Source: JAOPZW01 sp963789015 (GTDB taxonomy: Bacteria > Actinomycetota > Thermoleophilia > Solirubrobacterales > Solirubrobacteraceae). Taken from it: DNA of 64,000 bases. The DNA is taken from contig CAWBIU010000001.1 of assembly GCA_963789015.1 (NCBI GenBank), forward strand, positions 930,001 through 994,000, in the 5' to 3' direction. Below are positions 53,298-62,157 of this stretch, piece by piece. Both the position numbers and the translations under genes were made by a program. The notes below the pieces were generated by a model. It worked only from the letters and a program-made list of their open reading frames with translations. It was not told the DNA's origin and searched no databases. How positions within the stretch are numbered: the first letter of the stretch is position 1; each line of letters begins with the position of its first letter.

Positions 53298-54416
53298 TCA
53301 GGCGGCCCAGCGCACCTCGGGCTCGCCGCCCAGCCAGGCGGCGATCCGGGCCGCCTCGGCCTGCGCCCGCTCGCGGATCGCGGCGCCGGGGTCCGCGAAC
53401 GGCTCGATCTCGATCGCGACGGCGCCCGAGCGGCGCTCGTGGCGCCAGACGCCCTCGATCCGCCCGTCGACGACCAGCACCGCGGAGATCCAGCCCTGCG
53501 GGCGGTGCACGCGCGCGCGGTGCTCCGCGGCCAGGACGTCCGTGTCGGTGCGCACCGAGCCGACGACGTAGGGATCGAAGGCCGGCAGCAGGCGGACCGA
53601 CGACGCCGGCTCGAGCGCGTCGGCGGCCTGCGCGTCGGCTGCGAGCATGTGCCCGCGGCGCGCGCCGACGTCGACCTCGACGGCGCCGTCGCCGAGCCGT
53701 TTCAGCATCCGGCCCGCCTGGGCGGGCGAGACGCCCCACCAGCGCCCGAGGTCCTCGCGCGCGGCCGGCCCGTAGGCCGACAGGTAGCGGCGCGTGAGCT
53801 CCTCGACGGCGGCGTCGGGGCCGACCGCGTCGCCGGCGCCCAGCCACGTCTGCGGATGCGTGAAGCGCACGTTCTGCCCCGCCGGCGGGCCGAAGACGAG
53901 CCGCCCGCGGAACGACGCGGGCTTGAGGTAGGCGCCCCAGCTCTCGCGCAGGCGCTCGGCGAAGGCCTCCGAGCCCGTCTCGGCGGCGACCTCGTCGGCC
54001 AGCTCGGCGCGCGTGAGCACGCGGTCGCACAGGGCCTCGCCGACGGCGGCGATCAGGTCCTCGAGCTGCTGCTCGGTGATGTCGAAGGCGCGCAGCCAGC
54101 TCGGCTTGAGGAAGTGGCGGTAGGTGCCGAGCGCCGCGTGCCAGAGCCCGATCTCGCGCGCGGGCAGCAGGTGCAGCGTGCCGCGGATCGCCCACGTCTT
54201 GACGAGCGCGCGCTTCTCCCACAGCACCCGGTCGACGTCGCCGGGCGCGAGTCCCTCGACCCGTGAGAGCAGCGCCAGCTCGGCCGACGAGGCGAGCTGG
54301 GCGTGGATGCCGCACAGCTCGGCGACGACGTCCAGCAGCGCCTCGCGCGGCGCGGCCGCGTCGAGGCGGTGGCGGCGCAGGCGCCAGGCGCGGACCTGGT
54401 CGGCGGTCGGGCTCAC
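53298..54416 (-). CDS. Winged-helix DNA-binding protein, HTH_42/AlkZ-like
   Basis: A 372-residue protein of the YcaQ/AlkZ superfamily, several members of which are DNA glycosylases that remove bulky or crosslinked bases. WEKRALVKTWAIRGTLHLLP is the conserved first-half signature, and GIHAQLASSAELAL places His-Ala-Gln where AlkZ-type enzymes carry their catalytic polar pair. The C-terminal part has RVHRPQGWISAVLVVDGRIE. The GTG start overlaps the stop of the small gene upstream (GTGA). Glycosylase activity is plausible but not proven by sequence alone. Confidence 0.85.
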   Translation of the reverse strand: MSPTADQVRAWRLRRHRLDAAAPREALLDVVAELCGIHAQLASSAELALLSRVEGLAPGDVDRVLWEKRALVKTWAIRGTLHLLPAREIGLWHAALGTYRHFLKPSWLRAFDITEQQLEDLIAAVGEALCDRVLTRAELADEVAAETGSEAFAERLRESWGAYLKPASFRGRLVFGPPAGQNVRFTHPQTWLGAGDAVGPDAAVEELTRRYLSAYGPAAREDLGRWWGVSPAQAGRMLKRLGDGAVEVDVGARRGHMLAADAQAADALEPASSVRLLPAFDPYVVGSVRTDTDVLAAEHRARVHRPQGWISAVLVVDGRIEGVWRHERRSGAVAIEIEPFADPGAAIRERAQAEAARIAAWLGGEPEVRWAA

Positions 54417-54622
54417 ACGTCGTCGGGCCCCTGGATCAGCGCCCAGCGCGTCATGAAGTCGTCGGCCTCGAGCGTGTTGAGGTCCTCGCGCACGGCGCGC
54501 GCGAAGCGGCGCACCTGGCGCGGCGGCAGGTCCCAGAGCAGCAGCGTCTCGCCGTCGGCGATCCCGACGACCTCGACCGTGTCGCGCCCGACGAGCAGCC
54601 GGTAGGCGCCCTTGGCCCTCAT
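54413..54622 (-). CDS. Small conserved hypothetical protein
   Basis: A 69-residue protein starting MRAKGAYRLLVGRDTVEVVG and ending FMTRWALIQGPDDV. It has a beta-rich start and a helical LPPRQVRRFARAVREDLNTL segment; no known family is recognised. It is inserted between the DsbA-like and winged-helix genes with a stop/start overlap on both sides (ATGA and GTGA), which strongly supports that it is translated. Continuous frames upstream of its ATG are only the shadow of the lpd and DsbA genes. Confidence 0.65.
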   Translation of the reverse strand: MRAKGAYRLLVGRDTVEVVGIADGETLLLWDLPPRQVRRFARAVREDLNTLEADDFMTRWALIQGPDDV

Positions 54623-55200
54623 CGCGCCGCGGCCCGGGCGGCGCCGTCGATCGCGGCGTCGCCGTGGAAGACCCGGCCGCCGACGACGACGGCGGGCGCG
54701 TCGCGCACGCCCAGCGCGGCCGCGTGCTGCGTGCGGCGCTCCAGCTCCTCGCGCACGGAGCGCAGCTCGACGGCCTTGAGCAGCGCCGCCGGGTGCATCT
54801 CGCACGCCGCCGCGGCGATCAGGACGGTGTCGGGGTCGGCGAGCGAGCGCCCGGCGGCGAACGCCTGGCGGAACGCGGCAAGGCCGAAGGCGACCGTCCG
54901 CCCGATCGACTTCGCGTACGTCGCCGCGCGCATCGCCAGCGTGCTGTCGAACGGGAACGGGTCGGGCCAGCGCACCGGCTGCAGGCCGCGGTGGGCGGCG
55001 CGCGTCTCGATGTCGGCGAGCACGCCGGCGCGCTCGTGCGCGCAGCGGTAGGTGTCCATGTCGTCGGCGCCCGGCAGCGACGCGGCGTGCACGGGGATCC
55101 ACTCGGTGGCCACGGGCATCGCCTGCAGGATGCGCTCGGCGGCCAGGTACGCGTCGGGGCTGCCGAGGTCGAAGAAGAAGACGGGCCCGTCCTGGGCCAC
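54619..55200 (-). CDS. DsbA-family protein (2-hydroxychromene-2-carboxylate isomerase-like)
   Basis: A 193-residue thioredoxin-fold protein with the DsbA helical insert. VFFFDLGSPDAYLAAERIL replaces the CXXC of true oxidoreductases with SPDA, as in HCCA isomerases and FrnE-like kappa-class glutathione transferase relatives. The C-terminal GVRDAPAVVVGGRVFHGD contains the cis-Pro loop and substrate side. Without the CXXC it is unlikely to make disulfides. Lies 12 bp after lpd on the same strand; overlaps the next gene by ATGA. Confidence 0.85.
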   Translation of the reverse strand: MAQDGPVFFFDLGSPDAYLAAERILQAMPVATEWIPVHAASLPGADDMDTYRCAHERAGVLADIETRAAHRGLQPVRWPDPFPFDSTLAMRAATYAKSIGRTVAFGLAAFRQAFAAGRSLADPDTVLIAAAACEMHPAALLKAVELRSVREELERRTQHAAALGVRDAPAVVVGGRVFHGDAAIDGAARAAAR

Positions 55201-55212
55201 TGGCGATCCGAC

Positions 55213-56613
<1,401 letters not shown>

Positions 56614-56620
56614 TAGATGA

Positions 56621-57115
56621 TCATCCGCGTGTGCGTTCGGGCGCCTGGAGCCTGCCCATCACGCGGATGAGCTTCCAGAACAGCGTCCCGCCGGCGGCCA
56701 CGATGACCAGGCAGAGCGCCACCCCGGTGACGCCGGAGGCGAACAGCATCGCCAGCCCGGCGGCGGCGACGGTGAGCCCGAGAAGGGCCTCGAAGATCAG
56801 CACGGCCCAGTAGTTCAGGCGCCAGATCCCGGCCGCCAGCCCGAACATGATCGCGCAGAAGACGATCGTCCCGACGGCGCTCGGCCGGCTGCCGTCGAAG
56901 GCGCGCCCGGAGGCGAAGCCGACGAGGTTGACGAGCCCGAGCGCGGCGGTGACGACGACGGCGGCGACGAGCGGCGCGGGCCGCTCGCCCGGCGCCAGCG
57001 GCTCGAGCTCGGCGCGCACGGCGGCGTTGCGCGCCTCGGCGCGCGCGTAGCCGCGGCGCATGCGCTCGTCGCCCTCGGCGGGCGCCGGGCGGGCCTTGCG
57101 GCTACGCGGGGCCAC
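56621..57115 (-). CDS. Four-helix membrane protein of unknown function
   Basis: A 164-residue protein with a basic N-terminus (MAPRSRKARPAPAEGDERMR), a soluble ~35-residue stretch and four hydrophobic helices (APLVAAVVVTAALGLVNLVG, GTIVFCAIMFGLAAGIWRLN, VLIFEALLGLTVAAAGLAML, GVALCLVIVAAGGTLFWKL). No family name is certain. Its start overlaps the end of thiE by 14 bp on the same strand, so the two are probably co-transcribed. Confidence 0.75.
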   Translation of the reverse strand: MAPRSRKARPAPAEGDERMRRGYARAEARNAAVRAELEPLAPGERPAPLVAAVVVTAALGLVNLVGFASGRAFDGSRPSAVGTIVFCAIMFGLAAGIWRLNYWAVLIFEALLGLTVAAAGLAMLFASGVTGVALCLVIVAAGGTLFWKLIRVMGRLQAPERTRG

Positions 57116-57797
57116 GGGCGGCCTCCACCGGCCCGGAGCGAAGCGTGTCGCGCAGTGCGCGTGTGACCGCCCGCGGGTCGGGGGCGTGCGCGATCGCGCG
57201 GACGATCACCGCGCGCGTGGCGCCGGCGTCGACCACGTCGCCGACGGTATCGGCGTCGATCCCGCCGATCGCGAACCACGGCAGCGCGACATGCGCGGCG
57301 GCGTGGCGGACCGGGTCCAGCCCGATGGCCGGGCGGCCCTCCTTGGTCGGCGTCGCGTGGACGGGGCCGACGGCGATGTAGTCGGCGCCGCTGCGCGCGC
57401 CGGTGTCGGCCTGCTCGATCGAGTGCGTCGAGAGGCCGACGATCGCCTCGTGGCCCACGACCTCACGGGCCTTCGCGACGGGCGTGTCGTCCTGGCCGAC
57501 GTGGACGCCGTCGGCGCCCGCGGCGACGGCGAGGTCGGGGCGGTCGTTGACGATGAACAGCGCTCCGTGCTCGTCGCAGCGCGCGCGGGCGCGCGCCGCG
57601 GCTGCGAGCAGGTCGTCGTCCGCCGCCGTCTTGTCGCGCAGCTGCACGAGGTCGGCGCCGCCCGCCAGCGCGCCGTCGAGCGCGCGCGCCAGCCCGCCGA
57701 TGTCGGCGACGAAGTACAGATGCGCGGCGGCGAGCCGCGCGCGGCGGTCGGGCGGGGGAACCACGCCCACAGTCTGGCAAGGCGTCCGCGCTACCAT
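57102..57797 (-). CDS. thiE: Thiamine-phosphate synthase
   Basis: TIM-barrel enzyme that joins HMP-PP and thiazole phosphate to make thiamine phosphate. Signature stretches: LVQLRDKTAADDDLLAAAA (pyrophosphate-side Arg/Lys), LFIVNDRPDLAVAAGADGVH, VGQDDTPV, IVGLSTHSIEQADTGARSGA, DYIAVGPVHATPTKEG and LPWFAIGGIDADTVGDVVDA. From ATG 57797 it has 231 residues; GTG 57764 (220 residues) is the better family length and would leave the opposite-strand promoter free. It points away from the riboswitch and is not under its control. Confidence 0.93.
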   Translation of the reverse strand: MVARTPCQTVGVVPPPDRRARLAAAHLYFVADIGGLARALDGALAGGADLVQLRDKTAADDDLLAAAARARARCDEHGALFIVNDRPDLAVAAGADGVHVGQDDTPVAKAREVVGHEAIVGLSTHSIEQADTGARSGADYIAVGPVHATPTKEGRPAIGLDPVRHAAAHVALPWFAIGGIDADTVGDVVDAGATRAVIVRAIAHAPDPRAVTRALRDTLRSGPVEAARGPA

Positions 57798-57800
57798 CGC

Positions 57801-57894
57801 GGGGAACTACGGGAGCCCGTCTCCAGGGCTGAGAGGGCGGCATCACGGCCGCCGACCGTCACCAGCTGATCCGGGTCATGCCGGCGAAGCGAGG
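57801..57894 (+). ncRNA. TPP riboswitch (THI element)
   Basis: The conserved cores are clear: GGGCTGAGAGGG (57826-57837, pyrimidine-sensing part) and CTGATCCGGGTCATGCCGGC (57866-57885), followed by GAAGCGAGG (57886-57894). The spacing fits the P2-P3 and P4-P5 arms. TACCAT (57792-57797) upstream could be the -10 box. It precedes thiO by about 27 bp, close enough to hide the ribosome site when thiamine diphosphate is bound. Confidence 0.93.
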
Positions 57895-57921
57895 AGCGAA
57901 ACGATCCCCGACAGAGCTCAA

Positions 57922-59037
57922 GTGTTCGACGTGGCCGTCGTCGGCGGCGGCCTCATCGGCCTCGCGGTGGCCTGGCGCGCGCAGGCGCGCGGCCTGCGCG
58001 TGTGCGTGCTCGACCGGGGCGAGCTCGGCGCCGCCACCTCGCGCGTGGCGGCCGGGATGCTCGCGCCGATCAGCGAGGCCGACGCCGGCGAGCAGGCGCT
58101 GCTGCGCCTGGGGCTGCAGAGCGCGGCACGCTGGCCGGCCTTCGCCGCCGAGCTCGAGGAGGCCGCCGGCACCGGGATCGACCTGCGCACCCAGGGCACG
58201 CTGCTCGTCGCACGCGACCGCGACGAGGCCGAGGCGCTCGAGCGCGAGCTCGCGCTGCGCCACCGCTTCGGGCTGGCCGCCGAGCGCCTGCGGCCGTCGC
58301 AGGCGCGTCGCACCGAGCCCGCGCTGGCCCCGACCGTGCGCCTCGCGCTCGACGTGCCCGACGACCACGCCGTCGACCCGCGGCTCACCGCCGAGGCCCT
58401 CGCGCGCGCCGCCGAGCGCGCCGGCGCGGTCCTCCGGCCCGGCGCCGAGGTCGTCACCGTGACGCCGGGCGAGGGGGTGCGGCTGCGCGACGGAGAGCGC
58501 GTCGCCGCGGCCCAGGTCGTTCTCGCCGCGGGCCCGTGGTCGGGCGCCCTGGACGGCCTCCCCGAGGCCGCGCGCGTCCCCGTCCGGCCGGTCAAGGGCC
58601 AGTCGCTGCGGCTGCGCGACGTCGCCGGCACCGGCCTCATCGAGCGCGTCGTGCGCTGGGACGGCGGCTACCTCGTCCCGCGCAGCGACGGGCGCTACGT
58701 CCTCGGCGCGACGGTCGAGGAGCGCGGCTTCGACACCGGCATCACCGCGGGCGGCGTCCACGACCTGCTGCGCGACGCGTCCGAGCTCGTCCCGGGCGTG
58801 CTCGAGCTCGAGGTCGAGGAGCTGATCGCGGGCCTGCGGCCGGGCACGCCGGACAACACGCCGATCATCGGCCGCTGCCCCGCCGCGCCCGAGCTCGTGT
58901 GGGCCACCGGCCACTACCGCAACGGCGCGCTGCTCGCGCCCGTGACCGCCGACCTCGTCGCCGGGCTGCTCGCCGATCCCGCCGCCGGGTCCGACCCCGC
59001 CTTCTCGCCGGCGCGCTTCGCCGGGGTGCCGGCGTGA
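57922..59037 (+). CDS. thiO: Glycine oxidase ThiO (thiazole branch of thiamine synthesis)
   Basis: A 371-residue FAD-dependent amine oxidase that turns glycine into the iminoglycine used by ThiG. VAVVGGGLIGLAVAWRAQAR binds FAD; ATSRVAAGMLAPISEADAGE is the ThiO signature; GTPDNTPIIGRCPAAPELVW and ATGHYRNGALLAPVTADLVA form the C-terminal flavin contact. GTG 57922 is the first start giving the Rossmann N-terminus at the right place; a second GTG lies three codons later. First gene under the TPP riboswitch; stop overlaps thiS (GTGA). Confidence 0.93.
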   Translation: MFDVAVVGGGLIGLAVAWRAQARGLRVCVLDRGELGAATSRVAAGMLAPISEADAGEQALLRLGLQSAARWPAFAAELEEAAGTGIDLRTQGTLLVARDRDEAEALERELALRHRFGLAAERLRPSQARRTEPALAPTVRLALDVPDDHAVDPRLTAEALARAAERAGAVLRPGAEVVTVTPGEGVRLRDGERVAAAQVVLAAGPWSGALDGLPEAARVPVRPVKGQSLRLRDVAGTGLIERVVRWDGGYLVPRSDGRYVLGATVEERGFDTGITAGGVHDLLRDASELVPGVLELEVEELIAGLRPGTPDNTPIIGRCPAAPELVWATGHYRNGALLAPVTADLVAGLLADPAAGSDPAFSPARFAGVPA

Positions 59038-59237
59038 CGATCTACCTCAACGGCGAGCCGCGCGAGGGCGGCGGGGCGACGATCGCCGAGCTGCTCGTCG
59101 AGCTCGGCGTGGAGCCCGCGGCGCGCGGGGTCGCCGTCGCCGTCGACGGCGAGGTCGTGCCGCGCGCCGAGTGGGAGGCGCGGACCGTCAACGAAGGGCA
59201 GCGCGTCGAGGCGCTGTCCGCCATGCAGGGAGGATGA
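59034..59237 (+). CDS. thiS: Sulfur carrier protein ThiS
   Basis: A 67-residue ubiquitin-like protein that carries sulfur as a C-terminal thiocarboxylate to ThiG. It starts TIYLNGEPREGGGATIAELL and ends with the diagnostic Gly-Gly (SAMQGG). GTG 59034 overlaps the thiO stop and its stop overlaps the thiG ATG. No thiF-type adenylating enzyme is in the window; it must be elsewhere. Confidence 0.95.
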   Translation: MTIYLNGEPREGGGATIAELLVELGVEPAARGVAVAVDGEVVPRAEWEARTVNEGQRVEALSAMQGG

Positions 59238-60064
59238 GCCGACCCGTGGCCGCCGACACCGAGCAGCAGATCCCCGTCACCGACACGCCCTTCGAGATCG
59301 CCGGGCGCACGCTGCGCTCGCGCCTGATCCTGGGCACCGGCGGCTTCACGCGCCTGGAGACGCTCGCCGAGGCGATCCGCGCCACGCGCGCCGAGCTCGT
59401 GACGATCGCCCTGCGCCGCATCGACCCGGCCGCGCGCGGCTCGCTCACCGACGTGCTCGAGCGCTGCGGCGTCGAGCTGCTGCCCAACACGGCGGGTTGC
59501 TTCACGGCCCGCGACGCCGTCGTCACCGCCAAGCTGGCCCGCGAGGCGTTCGGGACGGATTGGGTCAAGCTCGAGGTCATCGGCGACGACCGCACGCTGC
59601 TGCCCGACGCGCCCGAGCTGCTGCTCGCCGCCGAGGAGCTCGTCGACGACGGGTTCACGGTGCTCCCCTACACCAACGACGACCCGATCCTCGCCCGCCG
59701 GCTGGAGGACGTCGGCTGCGCCGCGGTCATGCCGCTCGGCTCGCCGATCGGCTCGGGCATGGGGATCCGCAACCCGTACAACATCTCGCTGATCGTCGAG
59801 CGCGCGGGCGTCCCGGTCATCCTCGACGCGGGCGTCGGTACAGCCAGCGACGCTGCGCTGGCCATGGAGCTGGGCTGCGACGGCGTCCTGTGCGCGAGCG
59901 CGATCGCCCGCGCCCACGACCCCGTGGCCATGGCCCACGCGATCCGCGCCGCGGTCGAGGCCGGGCGGCTGGCGCGGGGGGCCGGGCGCATCCCGCGCCG
60001 CCTGCACGCCGAGGCCTCGACGCCCGACGAGGGCATGGCCGACCTGACCCCGCCGGTGGAGTGA
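59234..60064 (+). CDS. thiG: Thiazole synthase
   Basis: A 276-residue TIM-barrel enzyme that builds thiazole phosphate from DXP, iminoglycine and ThiS-thiocarboxylate. RLILGTGGFTRLETLAEAIR and the Schiff-base Lys in WVKLEVIGDDRTLLPD are present, as are CAAVMPLGSPIGSGMG, RNPYNISLIV, and VILDAGVGTASDAALAMELG with the phosphate loop. The preceding ThiS end supplies the ribosome site GGGAGG 2-7 bp before the ATG. Third gene under the TPP riboswitch. Confidence 0.97.
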   Translation: MSRPVAADTEQQIPVTDTPFEIAGRTLRSRLILGTGGFTRLETLAEAIRATRAELVTIALRRIDPAARGSLTDVLERCGVELLPNTAGCFTARDAVVTAKLAREAFGTDWVKLEVIGDDRTLLPDAPELLLAAEELVDDGFTVLPYTNDDPILARRLEDVGCAAVMPLGSPIGSGMGIRNPYNISLIVERAGVPVILDAGVGTASDAALAMELGCDGVLCASAIARAHDPVAMAHAIRAAVEAGRLARGAGRIPRRLHAEASTPDEGMADLTPPVE

Positions 60065-60552
60065 GCGCCCCGGCCCGCGTCGACGACCTCGTCGACCGCT
60101 GGCAGGCGGCGTGGTCGAGCCGCGACCGCGGCGCGTTCGCCGGCGTCTGTGCACCCGACGTGCACTACGAGGACCCGCTGTGCAGCGAGCCGCTCGAGGG
60201 CCCGCGCGCGCTGGGCGAGCACGCCGCGGTGCTGTGGACGATGTTCCCCGACGCGCGCGTCGAGCGCACGGGCGAGCGGCTGACCGACGGCCGCTACCTC
60301 GCCGCGCCGTGCAAGGTGCTCGGCACGCACCGCGGCGAGATCGAGGGCCTGCCGCCGACCGGGCGCTTCCTCGTCGCCCACGTCGTCTTCTACTGCGAGC
60401 TCGACGGCGCGCGCGAGCGGCTGTGGCGCGTGCGCGCGTTCTTCGACGCCTACGACGCGGCCGTGCAGCTTCGCGTCCTGCCCGCCCGCGGGACGCTCGG
60501 CGAGCGCGCGCTGCTCATGCTGCGCGGCTTCGGGCTGCGCTCTCGCGGCTGA
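60061..60552 (+). CDS. SnoaL-like polyketide cyclase/NTF2-fold protein
   Basis: A 163-residue protein of the SnoaL-like ester cyclase group. LVDRWQAAWSSRDRGAFAGV starts the fold, CAPDVHYEDPLCSEPLEG is the substrate-pocket strand, and GLPPTGRFLVAHVVFYCELD and VRAFFDAYDAAVQLRVLP close it. GTG 60061 overlaps the thiG stop, so it may be co-expressed with the thiamine genes, but no link to thiamine synthesis is known to me. Related proteins appear as stress-response or steroid-isomerase-like enzymes. Confidence 0.82.
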   Translation: MSAPARVDDLVDRWQAAWSSRDRGAFAGVCAPDVHYEDPLCSEPLEGPRALGEHAAVLWTMFPDARVERTGERLTDGRYLAAPCKVLGTHRGEIEGLPPTGRFLVAHVVFYCELDGARERLWRVRAFFDAYDAAVQLRVLPARGTLGERALLMLRGFGLRSRG

Positions 60553-60559
60553 CCCGCGC

Positions 60560-61225
60560 TCACGGCACGCGGACGTCGACCCACAGCGGCGCATGGTCGG
60601 ACAGGTCGCCGCGCACGAGCGTGTGGCCGCGGCCCTCGCGCTCGAGGCCGCGCAGGGCGACGTGGTCGACGTAGTGCCCGGCGGCGTGCTGGAAGCCCGC
60701 CGGCGCCGGGCGGCCGTGCAGGTTGAAGTCGCCGCCGAGCACGCACGGGGCGCCGGCGGCCCAGTGCAGGGTCGACGCGGCGGCGCGCTCGAGGTCCGCC
60801 CACGCGTCGGCGTCGAGGTGGACCTGCGCATGGACGTTCGACACCCAGACGCCGTTCTCCAGCCGCACGCCGTGCGCGACGCGGCGCTCGGGCCGGCGGC
60901 GCAGCCGCCGCGAGCGGTGCTCGGCGATCGCGATGCCGCGCACGAGGATCGCGTTGGCGCCGCCGCCCCACGAGCCCATGAAGCCCGGGTACGGCGTCGC
61001 GACCGCCCGGCGCACGGGCAGCCCGACGTTCCGCGAGGTGCGCGCGGCGCGCGCACTGGCTCCGGACGCGCGCCCGAGCGCGGCGGGCCACCACGGCGGC
61101 ACCTCCTGCAGCAGCGCGACGTCCCACCTCCAGGACGCGAGCAGCGCGGCGAACTCGTCGAGCCGGGAGCCGCGGCGGTCGGGAACCGCCCGGCCATGGA
61201 AGAGGTTCCAGGTCAGAACGCGCAT
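60560..61225 (-). CDS. Endonuclease/exonuclease/phosphatase family protein
   Basis: A 221-residue metal-dependent phosphoesterase of the DNase I fold. VLTWNLFHGRAVPDR gives the first Asn, WDVALLQEVPPWWP the metal-binding Glu, VSNVHAQVHLDADA a conserved His region, VLGGDFNLHGRP the catalytic Asp-Asn pair and GDLSDHAPLWVDV the terminal SDH. The substrate may be nucleic acid, phosphoinositide-like lipid or a nucleotide. It faces away from argF, whose TTG start is 26 bp from its own ATG. Confidence 0.9.
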   Translation of the reverse strand: MRVLTWNLFHGRAVPDRRGSRLDEFAALLASWRWDVALLQEVPPWWPAALGRASGASARAARTSRNVGLPVRRAVATPYPGFMGSWGGGANAILVRGIAIAEHRSRRLRRRPERRVAHGVRLENGVWVSNVHAQVHLDADAWADLERAAASTLHWAAGAPCVLGGDFNLHGRPAPAGFQHAAGHYVDHVALRGLEREGRGHTLVRGDLSDHAPLWVDVRVP

Positions 61226-61251
61226 CGGCGGCGGACCGTAGTCTTCCCCGC

Positions 61252-62124
61252 TTGCCCCGTCACCTGCTCACCGGCGCCGAGCTGTCGCACGAGGATCTCG
61301 TCGCGATCCTCCGCCGGGCGGGCGAGCTGAAGGCCGCGCCGCGCTCCTCGCGGGCGCTGCAATCACGGATCGTGGCGCTCGTCTTCGACAAGCCGAGCAC
61401 GCGCACGCGGGTGTCCTTCGAGGCGGGCATCGTCGAGCTCGGCGGGCATCCGATGGTCCTGCGCGGCGACGAGATGCAGCGCTCGCGCGGCGAGTCGGTC
61501 GGCGACACGGCGCGGGTCCTGTCCGGCCACGTCGACGCCGTCGGCGTGCGCACGGGGCCGGACGAGACGCTCGAGGTGCTCGCCGCCGAGGGCACGATCC
61601 CGGTCTTCAACATGCTCACCGCCGGTCACCACCCCTGCCAGGCGCTCGCCGACCTGTTCACCGTGGTGGAGCACTTCGGCAGCCTCGAGGGCCGCCGGCT
61701 GGCCTACGTGGGCGACGGCAACAACGTCGCGCGCTCGCTCGCGGTGCTCGGCGAGATCGCCGGCGTGGAGGTCGTGATCGCCTCGCCCGACGGCTACGCG
61801 CTCGACCCCGTCGCGGGCGCAACGCTGATGCAGGATCCGGCCGAGGCCGTGGTCGGCGCCGACGCCGTCTACACCGACGTGTGGGTGTCGATGGGCGACG
61901 AGGAGACGGCCGACGAGCGCCGCGCCGCGCTCGCGCCGTACCGCATCGACGACGCGCTCCTGGACCGCGCCGGGCCGGAGGCGATCGCGCTGCACTGCCT
62001 GCCCGCGCACCCCGGCGAGGAGATCAGCGCCGAGGTCCTGTATGGGCCGCGGCAGCGCATCTGGCAGCAGGCGGAGAACCGCCGGCACGTCCAGAAGGCG
62101 CTGCTGGAGTGGCTCCTGCGCTGA
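61252..62124 (+). CDS. argF: Ornithine carbamoyltransferase
   Basis: A 290-residue enzyme forming citrulline from ornithine and carbamoyl phosphate in arginine synthesis. Carbamoyl-phosphate site FDKPSTRTRVSFEAG, second-site AGHHPCQALADLFTVVEH (HPxQ), and ornithine-side HCLPAHPGEEIS with the catalytic Cys; IWQQAENRRHVQKALL is the C-terminal helix. The start is TTG 61252, giving PRHLLTGAELSHEDL, the normal N-terminus. No other arg gene is adjacent, so it stands outside an arg cluster. Confidence 0.95.
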   Translation: MPRHLLTGAELSHEDLVAILRRAGELKAAPRSSRALQSRIVALVFDKPSTRTRVSFEAGIVELGGHPMVLRGDEMQRSRGESVGDTARVLSGHVDAVGVRTGPDETLEVLAAEGTIPVFNMLTAGHHPCQALADLFTVVEHFGSLEGRRLAYVGDGNNVARSLAVLGEIAGVEVVIASPDGYALDPVAGATLMQDPAEAVVGADAVYTDVWVSMGDEETADERRAALAPYRIDDALLDRAGPEAIALHCLPAHPGEEISAEVLYGPRQRIWQQAENRRHVQKALLEWLLR

Positions 62125-62157
62125 GCGCGCCGCCGCGCCCCTCCTATCCTGGGGCCG

